NCBI GenBank assembly: GCA_016776525.1
Contig: JADHTD010000097.1
Coordinates: forward strand, 1-8,943
Origin: Rhodospirillales bacterium
GTDB lineage: Bacteria; Pseudomonadota; Alphaproteobacteria; Rhodospirillales; JADHTD01
Length of the DNA stretch: 8,943 nt
Direction: 5' to 3'
In this document: in pieces, positions 1-6,414 of the stretch
Numbering within the stretch: the first letter of the stretch is position 1
How the letters are laid out: each line of letters starts with the position of its first letter
The notes under the pieces: model-generated
Database searches by the model: none
What the model saw: the letters and a program-made list of their open reading frames with translations, nothing else
What the model was told of the DNA's origin: nothing
Made by a program: the position numbers and the translations under genes

Positions 1-92
1 AATTAGGCGATCACCCCTAATAAATTCTGGTTGATCGACATCGGAATGATCAGCATGGCCACCCCTCAATAAAACCGACCGACGAGTTACCC

Positions 93-719
93 ATGAATAA
101 AGACGATATCGAGATCATCGAAAAAACGACGCCTTTCCAGGGCTATTTCCGGCTCGACCATTACCGGCTCAGGCACAAACTCTTCGAAGGCGGCTGGTCC
201 GGTGAAATGTCCCGGGAAGTTTTCGAACGCGGCCATGCCGTCGCCGCCCTGCTCTATGACCCACACCTGGACAAGCTGGTGATGATCGAGCAGTTCCGGA
301 TTGGCGCCCTGGCGGCTCTGGAATCACGCTGGTTTGATGATGGCTTTTCCCCTTGGTTGATTGAAACGATGGCCGGAATTATTGAAGACGGTGAAGACCC
401 GGAAGACGTGGTGCGCCGCGAGGCCGTCGAGGAAACGGGCTGTAGCGTCAGTAAACTGGAAATGATCCACCATTATTTGGCAACGCCGGGCGGCAGTTCG
501 GAATCCGTCTATCTTTATTGCGGCCAAGTCGATGCCGCCAACGCCAACGGTATTCATGGCATTACCGATGAACATGAAAATATCAAGGTCCTAACTGTTG
601 ACCCTGAAGAAGCATTCTCCTGGCTGGATACGGGAAAAATCCGTAATTCCATGACCCTTATTGCGCTCTACTGGTTCCGATTCAACCGGCAACGGTTGCG
701 CCGCGACTGGCGGGCCTGA
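93..719 (+). CDS. nudF: Nudix hydrolase, ADP-ribose pyrophosphatase (NudF type)
   Basis: A 208-residue protein of the NudF/ADP-ribose pyrophosphatase subfamily, expected to hydrolyse ADP-ribose to AMP and ribose 5-phosphate in the cytoplasm. The Nudix box runs from Gly95 to Cys117 and fits G-x5-E-x7-R-E-U-x-E-E-x-G-U, with catalytic glutamates in REAVEETG; WLIETMAGIIEDGE just before it is typical of the ADPRase branch. The length matches the roughly 200-210 residues usual for NudF. The ATG at 93 is preceded only by a weak GAG (84-86), but no better in-frame start exists. The next gene starts 122 bp downstream, so it is probably a separate transcription unit. Substrate within the Nudix family is inferred; the family assignment is firm. 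Confidence 0.9.
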   Translation: MNKDDIEIIEKTTPFQGYFRLDHYRLRHKLFEGGWSGEMSREVFERGHAVAALLYDPHLDKLVMIEQFRIGALAALESRWFDDGFSPWLIETMAGIIEDGEDPEDVVRREAVEETGCSVSKLEMIHHYLATPGGSSESVYLYCGQVDAANANGIHGITDEHENIKVLTVDPEEAFSWLDTGKIRNSMTLIALYWFRFNRQRLRRDWRA

Positions 720-841
720 AGCGGTTTATGGCCCCCCACGAACAGTTTACCGGACAATCAATACCGGGCCTTGATCCTTACTCCCGGCGACATTAGTCTG
801 CACCCTCTTTGAGAACCACTCTAAATTGCTGACAGGGCACT

Positions 842-1843
842 ATGGACGTTCGTGACGGATTTTTGGATACCATCGGCAACACGCCGCTGATCAAACTGCG
901 GGCCGCTTCCGAGGCCACCGGCTGCACCATCCTGGGAAAAGCCGAATTCCTCAACCCCGGCAGTTCGGTAAAGGACCGGGCGGCGCTTTACATCGTCAAG
1001 GACGCCGAGGAACGCGGCCTCTTGAAGCCCGGTGGTTTCATCGTCGAAGGTACGGCGGGCAACACCGGCATCGGCTTGGCCCTGGTCGCCAATGCCCTCG
1101 GCTACAAGTCCGTGATCGTCATCCCGGACACGCAAAGCCAGGAAAAGAAGGATATGTTGCGCCTGTGCGGCGCCGACCTTCGCGAAGTTCCGGCCGTTCC
1201 TTACAAGAACCCCGGAAATTACGTGCATGTGTCCGAACGCATCGCTCAGGAACTGGCGAAGACAGAAGAAAACGGCGCCGTCTGGGCGCAACAGTTCGAC
1301 AACATCGCCAACCGCCGGGCCCATTTCGAAACCACCGGCCCGGAAATCTGGCAACAAACGGACGGCAAAGTGGACGGTTTTATCTGTTCGGTCGGCACCG
1401 GCGGCACTTTGGCCGGCGTCAGCATGGCCTTGAAGGAACGCAATCCGGATATCGTCACCGCCTGCGCCGATCCGATGGGTTCGGCCATTTACGGCTATTA
1501 CGCCCATGGCGAACTGAAAGCCGAAGGCAGTTCCATCACCGAAGGTATCGGCCAGGGCCGCATCACCAAGAATCTGGAAGGCGCCCCCATTGACGAGGCC
1601 TTCCAAATCCCCGACGAAGAAGCCCTGCCCTACATTTTCGACCTGCTGAAATATGAAGGCCTGTGCCTGGGGGGGTCCACCGGCATCAATGTGGCCGGGG
1701 CCGTGCGGCTGGCCGAAAAGTTGGGGCCGGGCCACACCATCGTCACCATCCTGGCCGATTTCGGAACCCGCTACCTAAGTAAGTTGTTCAATCCGGCGTT
1801 TCTCAAGGGAAAAGGCTTGCCGATCCCCGATTGGCTGGAATAA
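842..1843 (+). CDS. cysK: Cysteine synthase A (O-acetylserine sulfhydrylase)
   Basis: PLP-dependent cytoplasmic enzyme making cysteine from O-acetylserine and sulfide. The 333 residues show the fold-type II signatures in order: GNTPLIKL (12-19), the PLP lysine Lys44 in NPGSSVKDR, the substrate loop GTAGNTG (70-76), the phosphate-binding GTGGT (185-189), and GGSTG (277-281) with the serine that contacts the pyridine nitrogen. It is slightly longer than the enteric enzyme (about 320) and has the NYVHVSERIA and SKLFNPAFL...GLPIPDWLE regions of alphaproteobacterial CysK. The ATG at 842 has AGGG at 834-837. It is the first gene of a tight sulfur cluster with sseA 29 nt and metC further downstream. 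Cystathionine beta-synthase is an alternative within the family, but no CBS regulatory domain is present. Confidence 0.94.
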   Translation: MDVRDGFLDTIGNTPLIKLRAASEATGCTILGKAEFLNPGSSVKDRAALYIVKDAEERGLLKPGGFIVEGTAGNTGIGLALVANALGYKSVIVIPDTQSQEKKDMLRLCGADLREVPAVPYKNPGNYVHVSERIAQELAKTEENGAVWAQQFDNIANRRAHFETTGPEIWQQTDGKVDGFICSVGTGGTLAGVSMALKERNPDIVTACADPMGSAIYGYYAHGELKAEGSSITEGIGQGRITKNLEGAPIDEAFQIPDEEALPYIFDLLKYEGLCLGGSTGINVAGAVRLAEKLGPGHTIVTILADFGTRYLSKLFNPAFLKGKGLPIPDWLE

Positions 1844-1857
1844 TCAAAAAAACAAAC

Positions 1858-1865
1858 AGGAAAGG
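1858..1865 (+). promoter_or_regulatory. Ribosome binding site deciding the sseA start
   Basis: AGGAAAGG lies 7 nt before the ATG at 1873. It argues for that start over an earlier in-frame ATG at 1831, which would overlap the end of cysK and add 14 residues unlike the family's N-terminus. Confidence 0.75.
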
Positions 1866-1872
1866 TCAAGCC

Positions 1873-2730
1873 ATGGACTATGCCAACCCCGATGCCTTGG
1901 TCAGCACCGAATGGCTGGCTCAACACCTGGATGCCCCGGATGTGCGCGTCGTCGACGCCACCTGGTTCCTGCCGTCCCAGAACCGCAACGAACACGAAGA
2001 ATACGAACAAGCTCACATTCCCGGTGCTGTCTTCTTCGATATCAACGACATCGCGGACACCACCCTCGACCTGCCGCACATGATGCCCTCTCCGGAAAAA
2101 TTCTCTTCCAAGATGAGGAAACTGGGGCTCGGCGACGGCAACCGCATCGTCGTATACGACGCCAACGGCGGTTATTGCGCCGCCGCCCGCGCCTGGTGGA
2201 TGTTCCGGGTCTTCGGCCATGAAGATGTCGCCGTTCTCGACGGCGGCCTGCCGAAGTGGGAACGCGAAGACCGCCCCATAGAGGACGGTAAACTGACGGT
2301 CATGGAAAAACACTTTACCTCGCGCCACGACCATACCCTGGTCCGCGACAAGCGCCAGATGCTGGCCAATGTGGAAAGCCGCCGCGAACAGGTGATCGAC
2401 GCCCGCAGTCCCGGCCGCTTCGACGGTACCGATGCCGAGCCCCGCACCTCCAAGCATGTGGGCCACATCCCCGGCAGCCTCAACGTGCCGGTGCCGACGC
2501 TGATGGATAAAGAAAACTTTTTCACCATGCGTTCAGCGGATGAGTTGAAAGCGGTGTTCGACAAAGCCGGTGTCGACCTAAACAAACCCATCGCCGCCAG
2601 TTGCGGCTCGGGTGTTACCGCCTGCGTGCCGGTCTTCGCCCTGTACCTGCTGGGTCACACCGATGCCGCCGTCTACGACGGGTCTTGGGTTGAATGGGGC
2701 AACGCCGACGACGTGCCGATTGAGCGATAA
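1873..2730 (+). CDS. sseA: 3-mercaptopyruvate sulfurtransferase (tandem rhodanese)
   Basis: A 285-residue tandem-rhodanese protein that moves sulfur from 3-mercaptopyruvate to a thiol acceptor through a cysteine persulfide. Residues about 8-130 form the inactive first rhodanese domain (VRVVDATWFLP, HIPGAVFFDI). Residues about 165-280 form the active one (VIDARSPGRFDG, EPR, GHIPGSLNVP). The catalytic loop is CGSGVTA with Cys244; CG(S/T)GVT is the mercaptopyruvate form, unlike the CRKGVT loop of thiosulfate rhodanese. Length matches E. coli SseA. It sits 29 nt after cysK and 7 nt before metC, so it is almost certainly co-transcribed with both. The paralogous rhodanese activity (thiosulfate:cyanide) is less likely because of the loop. 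Confidence 0.93.
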   Translation: MDYANPDALVSTEWLAQHLDAPDVRVVDATWFLPSQNRNEHEEYEQAHIPGAVFFDINDIADTTLDLPHMMPSPEKFSSKMRKLGLGDGNRIVVYDANGGYCAAARAWWMFRVFGHEDVAVLDGGLPKWEREDRPIEDGKLTVMEKHFTSRHDHTLVRDKRQMLANVESRREQVIDARSPGRFDGTDAEPRTSKHVGHIPGSLNVPVPTLMDKENFFTMRSADELKAVFDKAGVDLNKPIAASCGSGVTACVPVFALYLLGHTDAAVYDGSWVEWGNADDVPIER

Positions 2731-2737
2731 GCCGATC

Positions 2738-3910
2738 ATGGGTAAGAAAAAAGACACCCGCCTCAATCACACCGGCCGCGACCCGCATGCCAATTTCGGC
2801 ATCGTCAACCCGCCCATCTATCACGCTTCGACCATCCTCTATCCGACCCTGGAAGAAATGGAGAAAGCCGCCGGCCATCCGCATACGGGGGTTTATTACG
2901 GCCGCTGGGGAACCCCTACATCCTTTGCCCTGGAAGAGGCCATGGCCGAACTGGAAGGCGGCGACAAGGGGATAGCCACCTGTTCCGGGCTGGCCGCCAT
3001 CGCCGGGGCCCTGCTGTCCTGCCTGCAAGCGGGCGACCACCTGCTGATGGTCGACAATGTCTACGCACCGAGCCGCCGCCTCTGTGACGGCCTGCTGAAA
3101 AGGTTCGGCGTCGAGACCACCTATTATGATCCGATGATCGGCGGCGGGATCAAGGACCTGATCCAGCCCAACACGAAAGTGGTCTTCACCGAATCCCCTG
3201 GCTCTCTCACCTTTGAAGTGCCCGACATTCCGGCCCTTGCGGACGCCGCCCACAGCGCCGATTGCCTGGTCATGTTGGACAATACCTGGAGCGCCGGGTA
3301 CTTCTTCCAGCCCTTCGAGCACGGCGTCGACATCTCCATTCAGGCCATCACCAAATACGTGTCCGGCCATTCGGACATCATGATGGGATCGATCGTGACT
3401 CCCGAAAAGCTCTACGAGCGTATCAAGAAACAGGTGGCCGGCCTGGGCTATTCGGCGGCCCCCGACGACTGTTACCTGGCCTTACGAGGATTGCGGACGT
3501 TGGGCCCCCGCCTCAGGCAGCATCAGGAAACCGGCCTCAAACTGGCCCGTTGGCTGCAACAACGTGCGGAGGTGAAGACGGTCCTGCATCCGGCCCAGCC
3601 GGACTGCCCCGGCCACGATATCTGGAAAAGGGATTTCACCGGCGCCAGCGGGTTGTTCTCCATGATCATCGACGAAACCCCGAAAGAGGCCCTGGCCGCC
3701 ATGCTCGACGGCTTTGAGTTGTTCGGCATGGGCTATAGTTGGGGCGGCTACGAAAGCCTGATGATCCCGTCGGACCCGGCACAGATCCGCACCGCCACGC
3801 CGTGGCCGGGTACCGGCACCCTGTTGCGCCTGCATGCCGGGCTGGAAGACGCCGACGACCTGATCGCTGATTTGGAAGCGGGCTTTGAGCGGCTTAACGC
3901 AATGCGTTGA
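2738..3910 (+). CDS. metC: Cystathionine beta-lyase
   Basis: A 390-residue PLP enzyme of the Cys/Met-metabolism (fold-type I) family, expected to cleave cystathionine to homocysteine, pyruvate and ammonia in methionine synthesis. Asp181 in MLDNTW is the residue contacting the PLP ring nitrogen, and Lys206 in ITKYVSGHSD forms the Schiff base. Other signatures are NPPIYHASTI near the N-terminus, YGRWGTPT at about 50-57, and WGGYESL with RLHAGLED near the C-terminus. The ATG at 2738 gives MGKKKDTRLNHTGRDP, the usual family beginning. The frame is open back to 2612, but that extension overlaps sseA and looks like a shadow. It follows sseA by 7 nt with no strong Shine-Dalgarno, which suggests translational coupling. 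Cystathionine gamma-lyase/synthase or cysteine desulfhydrase activity cannot be excluded from sequence alone. Confidence 0.92.
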   Translation: MGKKKDTRLNHTGRDPHANFGIVNPPIYHASTILYPTLEEMEKAAGHPHTGVYYGRWGTPTSFALEEAMAELEGGDKGIATCSGLAAIAGALLSCLQAGDHLLMVDNVYAPSRRLCDGLLKRFGVETTYYDPMIGGGIKDLIQPNTKVVFTESPGSLTFEVPDIPALADAAHSADCLVMLDNTWSAGYFFQPFEHGVDISIQAITKYVSGHSDIMMGSIVTPEKLYERIKKQVAGLGYSAAPDDCYLALRGLRTLGPRLRQHQETGLKLARWLQQRAEVKTVLHPAQPDCPGHDIWKRDFTGASGLFSMIIDETPKEALAAMLDGFELFGMGYSWGGYESLMIPSDPAQIRTATPWPGTGTLLRLHAGLEDADDLIADLEAGFERLNAMR

Positions 3911-3940
3911 CGCAAATGCGTCGTCGCAGTCCTTACGGAC
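3896..3940. terminator. Hairpin cluster between convergent metC and znuB
   Basis: Three short inverted repeats follow one another at the convergent gene ends: AACGC-aat-GCGTT (3896-3908, overlapping the end of metC), GACGC-aaat-GCGTC (3909-3922) and GTCC-ttac-GGAC (3929-3940). No T-run follows immediately in either direction, so a classic intrinsic terminator is not shown. Position between two converging operons suggests a bidirectional stop or transcript-end stabiliser. This is inference. Confidence 0.35.
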
Positions 3941-3958
3941 CGTTCGGGATTTGTTTGA

Positions 3959-4750
3959 TTATTTCCTCCCAACACCCGGGATAAGTTGACTGACGAAAAA
4001 CAGGATTAAAGCGGCGACGACGATGGCCGGTCCGGCCGGCAAATCGAAAGCCATCGACCCCCATAACCCGAAACCGACGGACAGGCACCCGGCGACGGCT
4101 GCCAATCCGGCCATACCTTCCGGGGTAACCGACAGGGGACGGACGGCGGCGGCCGGAATGATCAACAGCGAGGTGACCAGTAATATCCCGACCACCTTCA
4201 TGGCCAAAGCCACAACCACCGCCAGCAAAATCATGAAGGCTAGGCTGACGGCGGTCACGTTAACCCCTTCGACGACAGCCATTTCCTCGTGCACGGTGGC
4301 CGCCAACAGGGGCCGCCAGAGGGCGGCCATGGCCACTCCGACGGCCAGTCCGCCGCCATAGATCAACCATAGATCCTCCACACCCACCGACAGGATGTCC
4401 CCGAAAAGGTAGGCCATCAGGTCAAACCGCACGGTTTCCAGGAAAGCCACGGCGACCAGCCCGAGGGCTAGGGTGCCGTGGGCCAGGATACCCAGGATGG
4501 TGTCACTGCCCAGTTGCCGCCCGCGACGCAGGAAAACCAGGATGACGGCGACGGCGATACAGACGGCCAGCACGCCGGCCACCGGATTGACCCCCAGGAT
4601 CAACCCCAGCGCCACCCCCAGCAGGGCCGAATGGGACAACGCCGCCCCGAAATAGGCCTTGCGCCGCCACACCACGAAGGCCCCCAGCGGCCCGGAGATG
4701 AGGGCCACGCCAAGACCACCGAGAACGGCGCGGAACAGGAAATCATCCAT
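3959..4750 (-). CDS. znuB: High-affinity zinc ABC transporter, membrane permease
   Basis: A 263-residue polytopic inner-membrane protein of the ABC-3 family (ZnuB/MntB/TroC). It is hydrophobic nearly throughout, with about seven to eight membrane segments (roughly residues 8-28, 42-73, 86-105, 125-145, 168-202, 212-232, 238-257). The start MDDFLFRAVLGG...GPLGAFVVWRRKAYFG is characteristic of ZnuB, as is ALSHSALLGVALG. The ATG at 4750 is 6 nt after the znuC stop; its only purine-rich stretch (AAAAGG) is almost against the ATG, so coupling to znuC translation is likely. It is the last gene of zur-znuC-znuB. Zinc rather than manganese specificity is inferred from the linked Zur regulator and Zur box. 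Confidence 0.92.
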   Translation of the reverse strand: MDDFLFRAVLGGLGVALISGPLGAFVVWRRKAYFGAALSHSALLGVALGLILGVNPVAGVLAVCIAVAVILVFLRRGRQLGSDTILGILAHGTLALGLVAVAFLETVRFDLMAYLFGDILSVGVEDLWLIYGGGLAVGVAMAALWRPLLAATVHEEMAVVEGVNVTAVSLAFMILLAVVVALAMKVVGILLVTSLLIIPAAAVRPLSVTPEGMAGLAAVAGCLSVGFGLWGSMAFDLPAGPAIVVAALILFFVSQLIPGVGRK

Positions 4751-4756
4751 GCCTTT

Positions 4757-5569
4757 TCACTGGAGCTTGACCCCATCCTCCTGTGCTGTTTCCTCCCCCT
4801 GTGCACCCCCATCGGCCAGCGGCACGATATTGCCGTCGGCGTCATGGGCATGGTCGTGATGGTGGTGATAGACGGCCATGGTCTTGGCCACCTGTTCACC
4901 GAACATTTCAATATAGGCCGGGTCACGGGTCACCGATTCCGGATGCCCGGCGCAGCACACATGCTGGTTGAGGCAAACCACATGGTCGGTTGCCGCCATC
5001 ACCAGATGCAGATCATGGGAGATCATCAACACGCCGCAGCCCCGGGCATCGCGGATGCGCCCGATCAGCCGGTACAGTTCAGCCTGGCCGGTGACGTCGA
5101 CGCCCTGCACCGGTTCATCAAGGACCAGCAGGCGGGGTTGCCGCAACAGGGCGCGGGCCAGCAGAACCCGTTGCAGTTCACCGCCGGAAAGTTCCTGCAA
5201 GGGCCTATCGATAACCGAACCGGCGCCGACTTCCTCAAGGGCGGCGCGACGCCGTTCCCCCCGGCCGCCCCGCGTCACACCCAGGGCCATAAAGCGCCAG
5301 ACGGTCATCGGCAGGGCCGGGTCGAGGCTGAGCTGTTGCGGTACGTAACCGATGCGCAATCCCGGCTGGCGATAAATCTTACCCTTTTGCGGCTGTAACA
5401 AACCCAGCATGACCCGCACCAGGGACGTTTTTCCGGCACCGTTGGGGCCGATGATGGTGACGATTTCAGCGTCCCGCACCGCCGCCCCGGCACCGTTCAG
5501 AACCGCGCCACCGCCGAAAGACAGGTCGACCCCCTTGGCTTCAATGAGGATATCGGAATTGGAAGGCAC
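4757..5569 (-). CDS. znuC: High-affinity zinc ABC transporter, ATP-binding subunit
   Basis: A 270-residue ABC ATPase that powers zinc import with ZnuB and a periplasmic ZnuA. The order is Walker A GPNGAGKT (41-48), Q-loop around YVPQQ (75-79), signature LSGGE (127-131), Walker B LLVLDEP (147-153) and H-loop His185 in ISHD. The C-terminus carries a His/Asp run, HHHHDHAHD (235-243), followed by an acidic tail, a likely cytosolic metal-binding appendage. I chose the GTG at 5569 because AAAGGA sits 7 nt upstream (5577-5582) and the residues before it do not look like ZnuC. The frame stays open to 5725, but that part is the other frame of zur. The gene starts 14 nt after the zur stop. Confidence 0.92.
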   Translation of the reverse strand: MPSNSDILIEAKGVDLSFGGGAVLNGAGAAVRDAEIVTIIGPNGAGKTSLVRVMLGLLQPQKGKIYRQPGLRIGYVPQQLSLDPALPMTVWRFMALGVTRGGRGERRRAALEEVGAGSVIDRPLQELSGGELQRVLLARALLRQPRLLVLDEPVQGVDVTGQAELYRLIGRIRDARGCGVLMISHDLHLVMAATDHVVCLNQHVCCAGHPESVTRDPAYIEMFGEQVAKTMAVYHHHHDHAHDADGNIVPLADGGAQGEETAQEDGVKLQ

Positions 5570-5576
5570 TAAGAAT

Positions 5577-5582
5577 TCCTTT
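5577..5582 (-). promoter_or_regulatory. Ribosome binding site supporting a GTG start for znuC
   Basis: AAAGGA on the minus strand lies in the zur-znuC gap, 7 nt before GTG at 5567-5569. No ATG exists between here and the beginning of the conserved ABC domain, so this site decides the start. Confidence 0.7.
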
Positions 5583-5583
5583 G

Positions 5584-6093
5584 CTAAGCATCGCCGGTCC
5601 GGCAATGGGGGCACATCCCCTCTATTTCGATGGTCGGGCGGGCGATAGCAAAACCGGCTTCGGCGGCGCTGTCGCGGATGGCCGCCTCGATACGGGTATC
5701 GGCGATTTCCGCCGCCACCCCGCAATTTTGGCAGATCAGGAACTGTCCGGCATGGCCGGTATCATCGGTGGCGCAGCAACCGACATAGGCGTTGAGGCTT
5801 TCCAGACGGTGGACCAACCCCTGTTCCTGTAGGAAATCAAGGGCCCGGTAGACGGTAGGCGGCGCCACCCGGCCGCCTTCTCCGCTCAGGGCTTCCAGGA
5901 TATCGTAGGCCCCCAGGGGGCGGTGGCCGCTCCACACCAGTTCCAACACCCGGCGGCGTTGCTCGGTGAGGCGGGCTCCCCGGCCGGAACAGACCACGGC
6001 GGCCCGGTCCAAAGCCTGTTGCACACACCCCCGATGGTCATGATCGTGGGCGGGGAACGGTTCTGTCTGTTTTTTACCGAAAGATGTCGCCAT
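5584..6093 (-). CDS. zur: Zinc uptake regulator, Fur family
   Basis: A 169-residue Fur-family repressor that, with zinc bound, blocks zinc-uptake promoters. Residues about 40-100 form the winged helix, with the recognition region APPTVYRALDFLQEQGLV (77-94). Two CxxC pairs, Cys121/Cys124 (ICQNCG) and Cys161/Cys164 (MCPHC), form the structural Cys4 zinc site of the family. The N-terminal HDHDHRGC (16-23) is an extension before the DNA-binding domain. The ATG at 6093 has AGAGG (6101-6105) 7 nt upstream. It is the first gene of zur-znuC-znuB, and a palindromic Zur box lies 58 bp upstream, so autoregulation is expected. Assignment to Zur rather than Fur rests on the neighbours and the box. Confidence 0.93.
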   Translation of the reverse strand: MATSFGKKQTEPFPAHDHDHRGCVQQALDRAAVVCSGRGARLTEQRRRVLELVWSGHRPLGAYDILEALSGEGGRVAPPTVYRALDFLQEQGLVHRLESLNAYVGCCATDDTGHAGQFLICQNCGVAAEIADTRIEAAIRDSAAEAGFAIARPTIEIEGMCPHCRTGDA

Positions 6094-6150
6094 GGCGGAT
6101 CCTCTGTCGCGTCAGCTGCCGATTAAATCCTGTGTCGGGATAAGCTAAAC

Positions 6151-6167
6151 ATGTTATATTATAACAT
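6151..6167. promoter_or_regulatory. Zur operator (perfect palindrome)
   Basis: ATGTTATATTATAACAT is an exact 8+1+8 palindrome. It matches the known proteobacterial Zur box core (TGTTATA-n-TATAACA). It overlaps the predicted zur -10 element and lies 58 bp upstream of the zur ATG, the position expected for zinc-dependent self-repression of zur-znuC-znuB. Confidence 0.88.
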
Positions 6168-6181
6168 TACTGAAAAGCCAA
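6153..6181 (-). promoter_or_regulatory. Predicted promoter of zur-znuC-znuB
   Basis: On the minus strand TTGGCT (6176-6181) is followed after 17 bp by TATAAC (6153-6158). The -10 element lies inside the Zur palindrome, so bound Zur would block RNA polymerase. This is a consensus match by eye; a TATAAT one register away is an alternative. Confidence 0.5.
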
Positions 6182-6192
6182 TGCTTTTTCAG
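6170..6192. repeat. Inverted repeat between the two Zur-like sites
   Basis: CTGAAAAGC (6170-6178) pairs with GCTTTTTCAG (6183-6192) around a CAAT loop, leaving a single unpaired base in the right arm. It overlaps the predicted zur -35 region. It has no proper T-run after it and could be an operator for another regulator or simply AT-rich chance. Confidence 0.4.
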
Positions 6193-6199
6193 CAGATTT

Positions 6200-6216
6200 T
6201 AGTTAACTTATAACAT
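6200..6216. promoter_or_regulatory. Second, degenerate Zur-like site
   Basis: TAGTTAACTTATAACAT agrees with the perfect box at 6151-6167 in 13 of 17 positions, and its right arm TTATAACAT is exact. The centre-to-centre distance is 49 bp. It may be an auxiliary zur site or one serving the divergent hisI side; function is inferred. Confidence 0.4.
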
Positions 6217-6239
6217 TAGATAATAATTTTACCTTTTTG

Positions 6240-6262
6240 TTTATATTAAATATTTATATTAA
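6240..6262. repeat. Short AT-rich direct repeat
   Basis: TTTATATTAA occurs twice (6240-6249 and 6253-6262) with a 3-bp gap, in the AT-rich promoter island between zur and hisI. It could act as an UP-like element or a protein site; nothing more can be said. Confidence 0.35.
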
Positions 6263-6400
6263 CACAGCATCCAAATCAGAGGCATTCCCCGCAGCCGCTT
6301 TTACCACCCTCGACCGTCATTTCGGCTTCCTTGTCCGTCAAGTTGGTGGTTGACAGGACCGCCGCAAACGCCGATGTAGACGCCCCAGAACCCGATTTTC

Positions 6401-6405
6401 AGGAG
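6401..6405 (+). promoter_or_regulatory. Ribosome binding site deciding the hisI start
   Basis: AGGAG lies 9 nt before the ATG at 6415. It favours this start over an in-frame TTG at 6331, whose extra residues do not resemble HisI. Confidence 0.7.
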
Positions 6406-6414
6406 ACCCTTTGC

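Larger units (their letters stand above)
6094..6414. other. Divergent zur/hisI intergenic region (321 bp)
   Basis: A non-coding stretch with an AT-rich core (about 6121-6270) and more GC-rich flanks. It contains the minus-strand zur promoter and Zur palindrome, a hairpin (6170-6192), a second degenerate Zur-like site (6200-6216), a 10-bp direct repeat (6240-6262) and the hisI ribosome binding site (6401-6405). On the hisI side a consensus TTGACA at 6350-6355 is visible, but the hexamer 17 bp after it (GATGTA) is a poor -10, so the hisI promoter is unresolved. No convincing short gene is seen. Confidence 0.7.

Noticed and set aside
1..92. Possible end of an upstream gene or a short reading frame before nudF
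   Set aside because: All three plus frames contain early stops and the residual tails are too short to recognise. A TGATC/GATCA inverted repeat here is weak. Nothing supportable.
720..841. Promoter or terminator between nudF and cysK
   Set aside because: Only a 4-bp CCGG self-complementary pair and poor -35/-10 matches are visible; no T-run.
821..1735. 304-codon open frame on the minus strand opposite cysK
   Set aside because: Low-complexity shadow of a strongly conserved cysK on the other strand; no recognisable domain or ribosome binding site.
4478..5398. 306-codon open frame on the plus strand opposite znuB/znuC
   Set aside because: Antisense shadow rich in Gln, His and Pro; the minus-strand ABC transporter genes fully explain the region.
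5570..5725. N-terminal extension of znuC into zur
   Set aside because: Composition (runs of Arg, Gly, Pro) is an out-of-frame reading of zur; GTG 5569 with AAAGGA fits better.
6181..6213. Ten-codon plus-strand frame (MLFQQILVNL) as a leader peptide
   Set aside because: No ribosome binding site; it lies within the AT-rich operator region and ends in the second Zur-like site.
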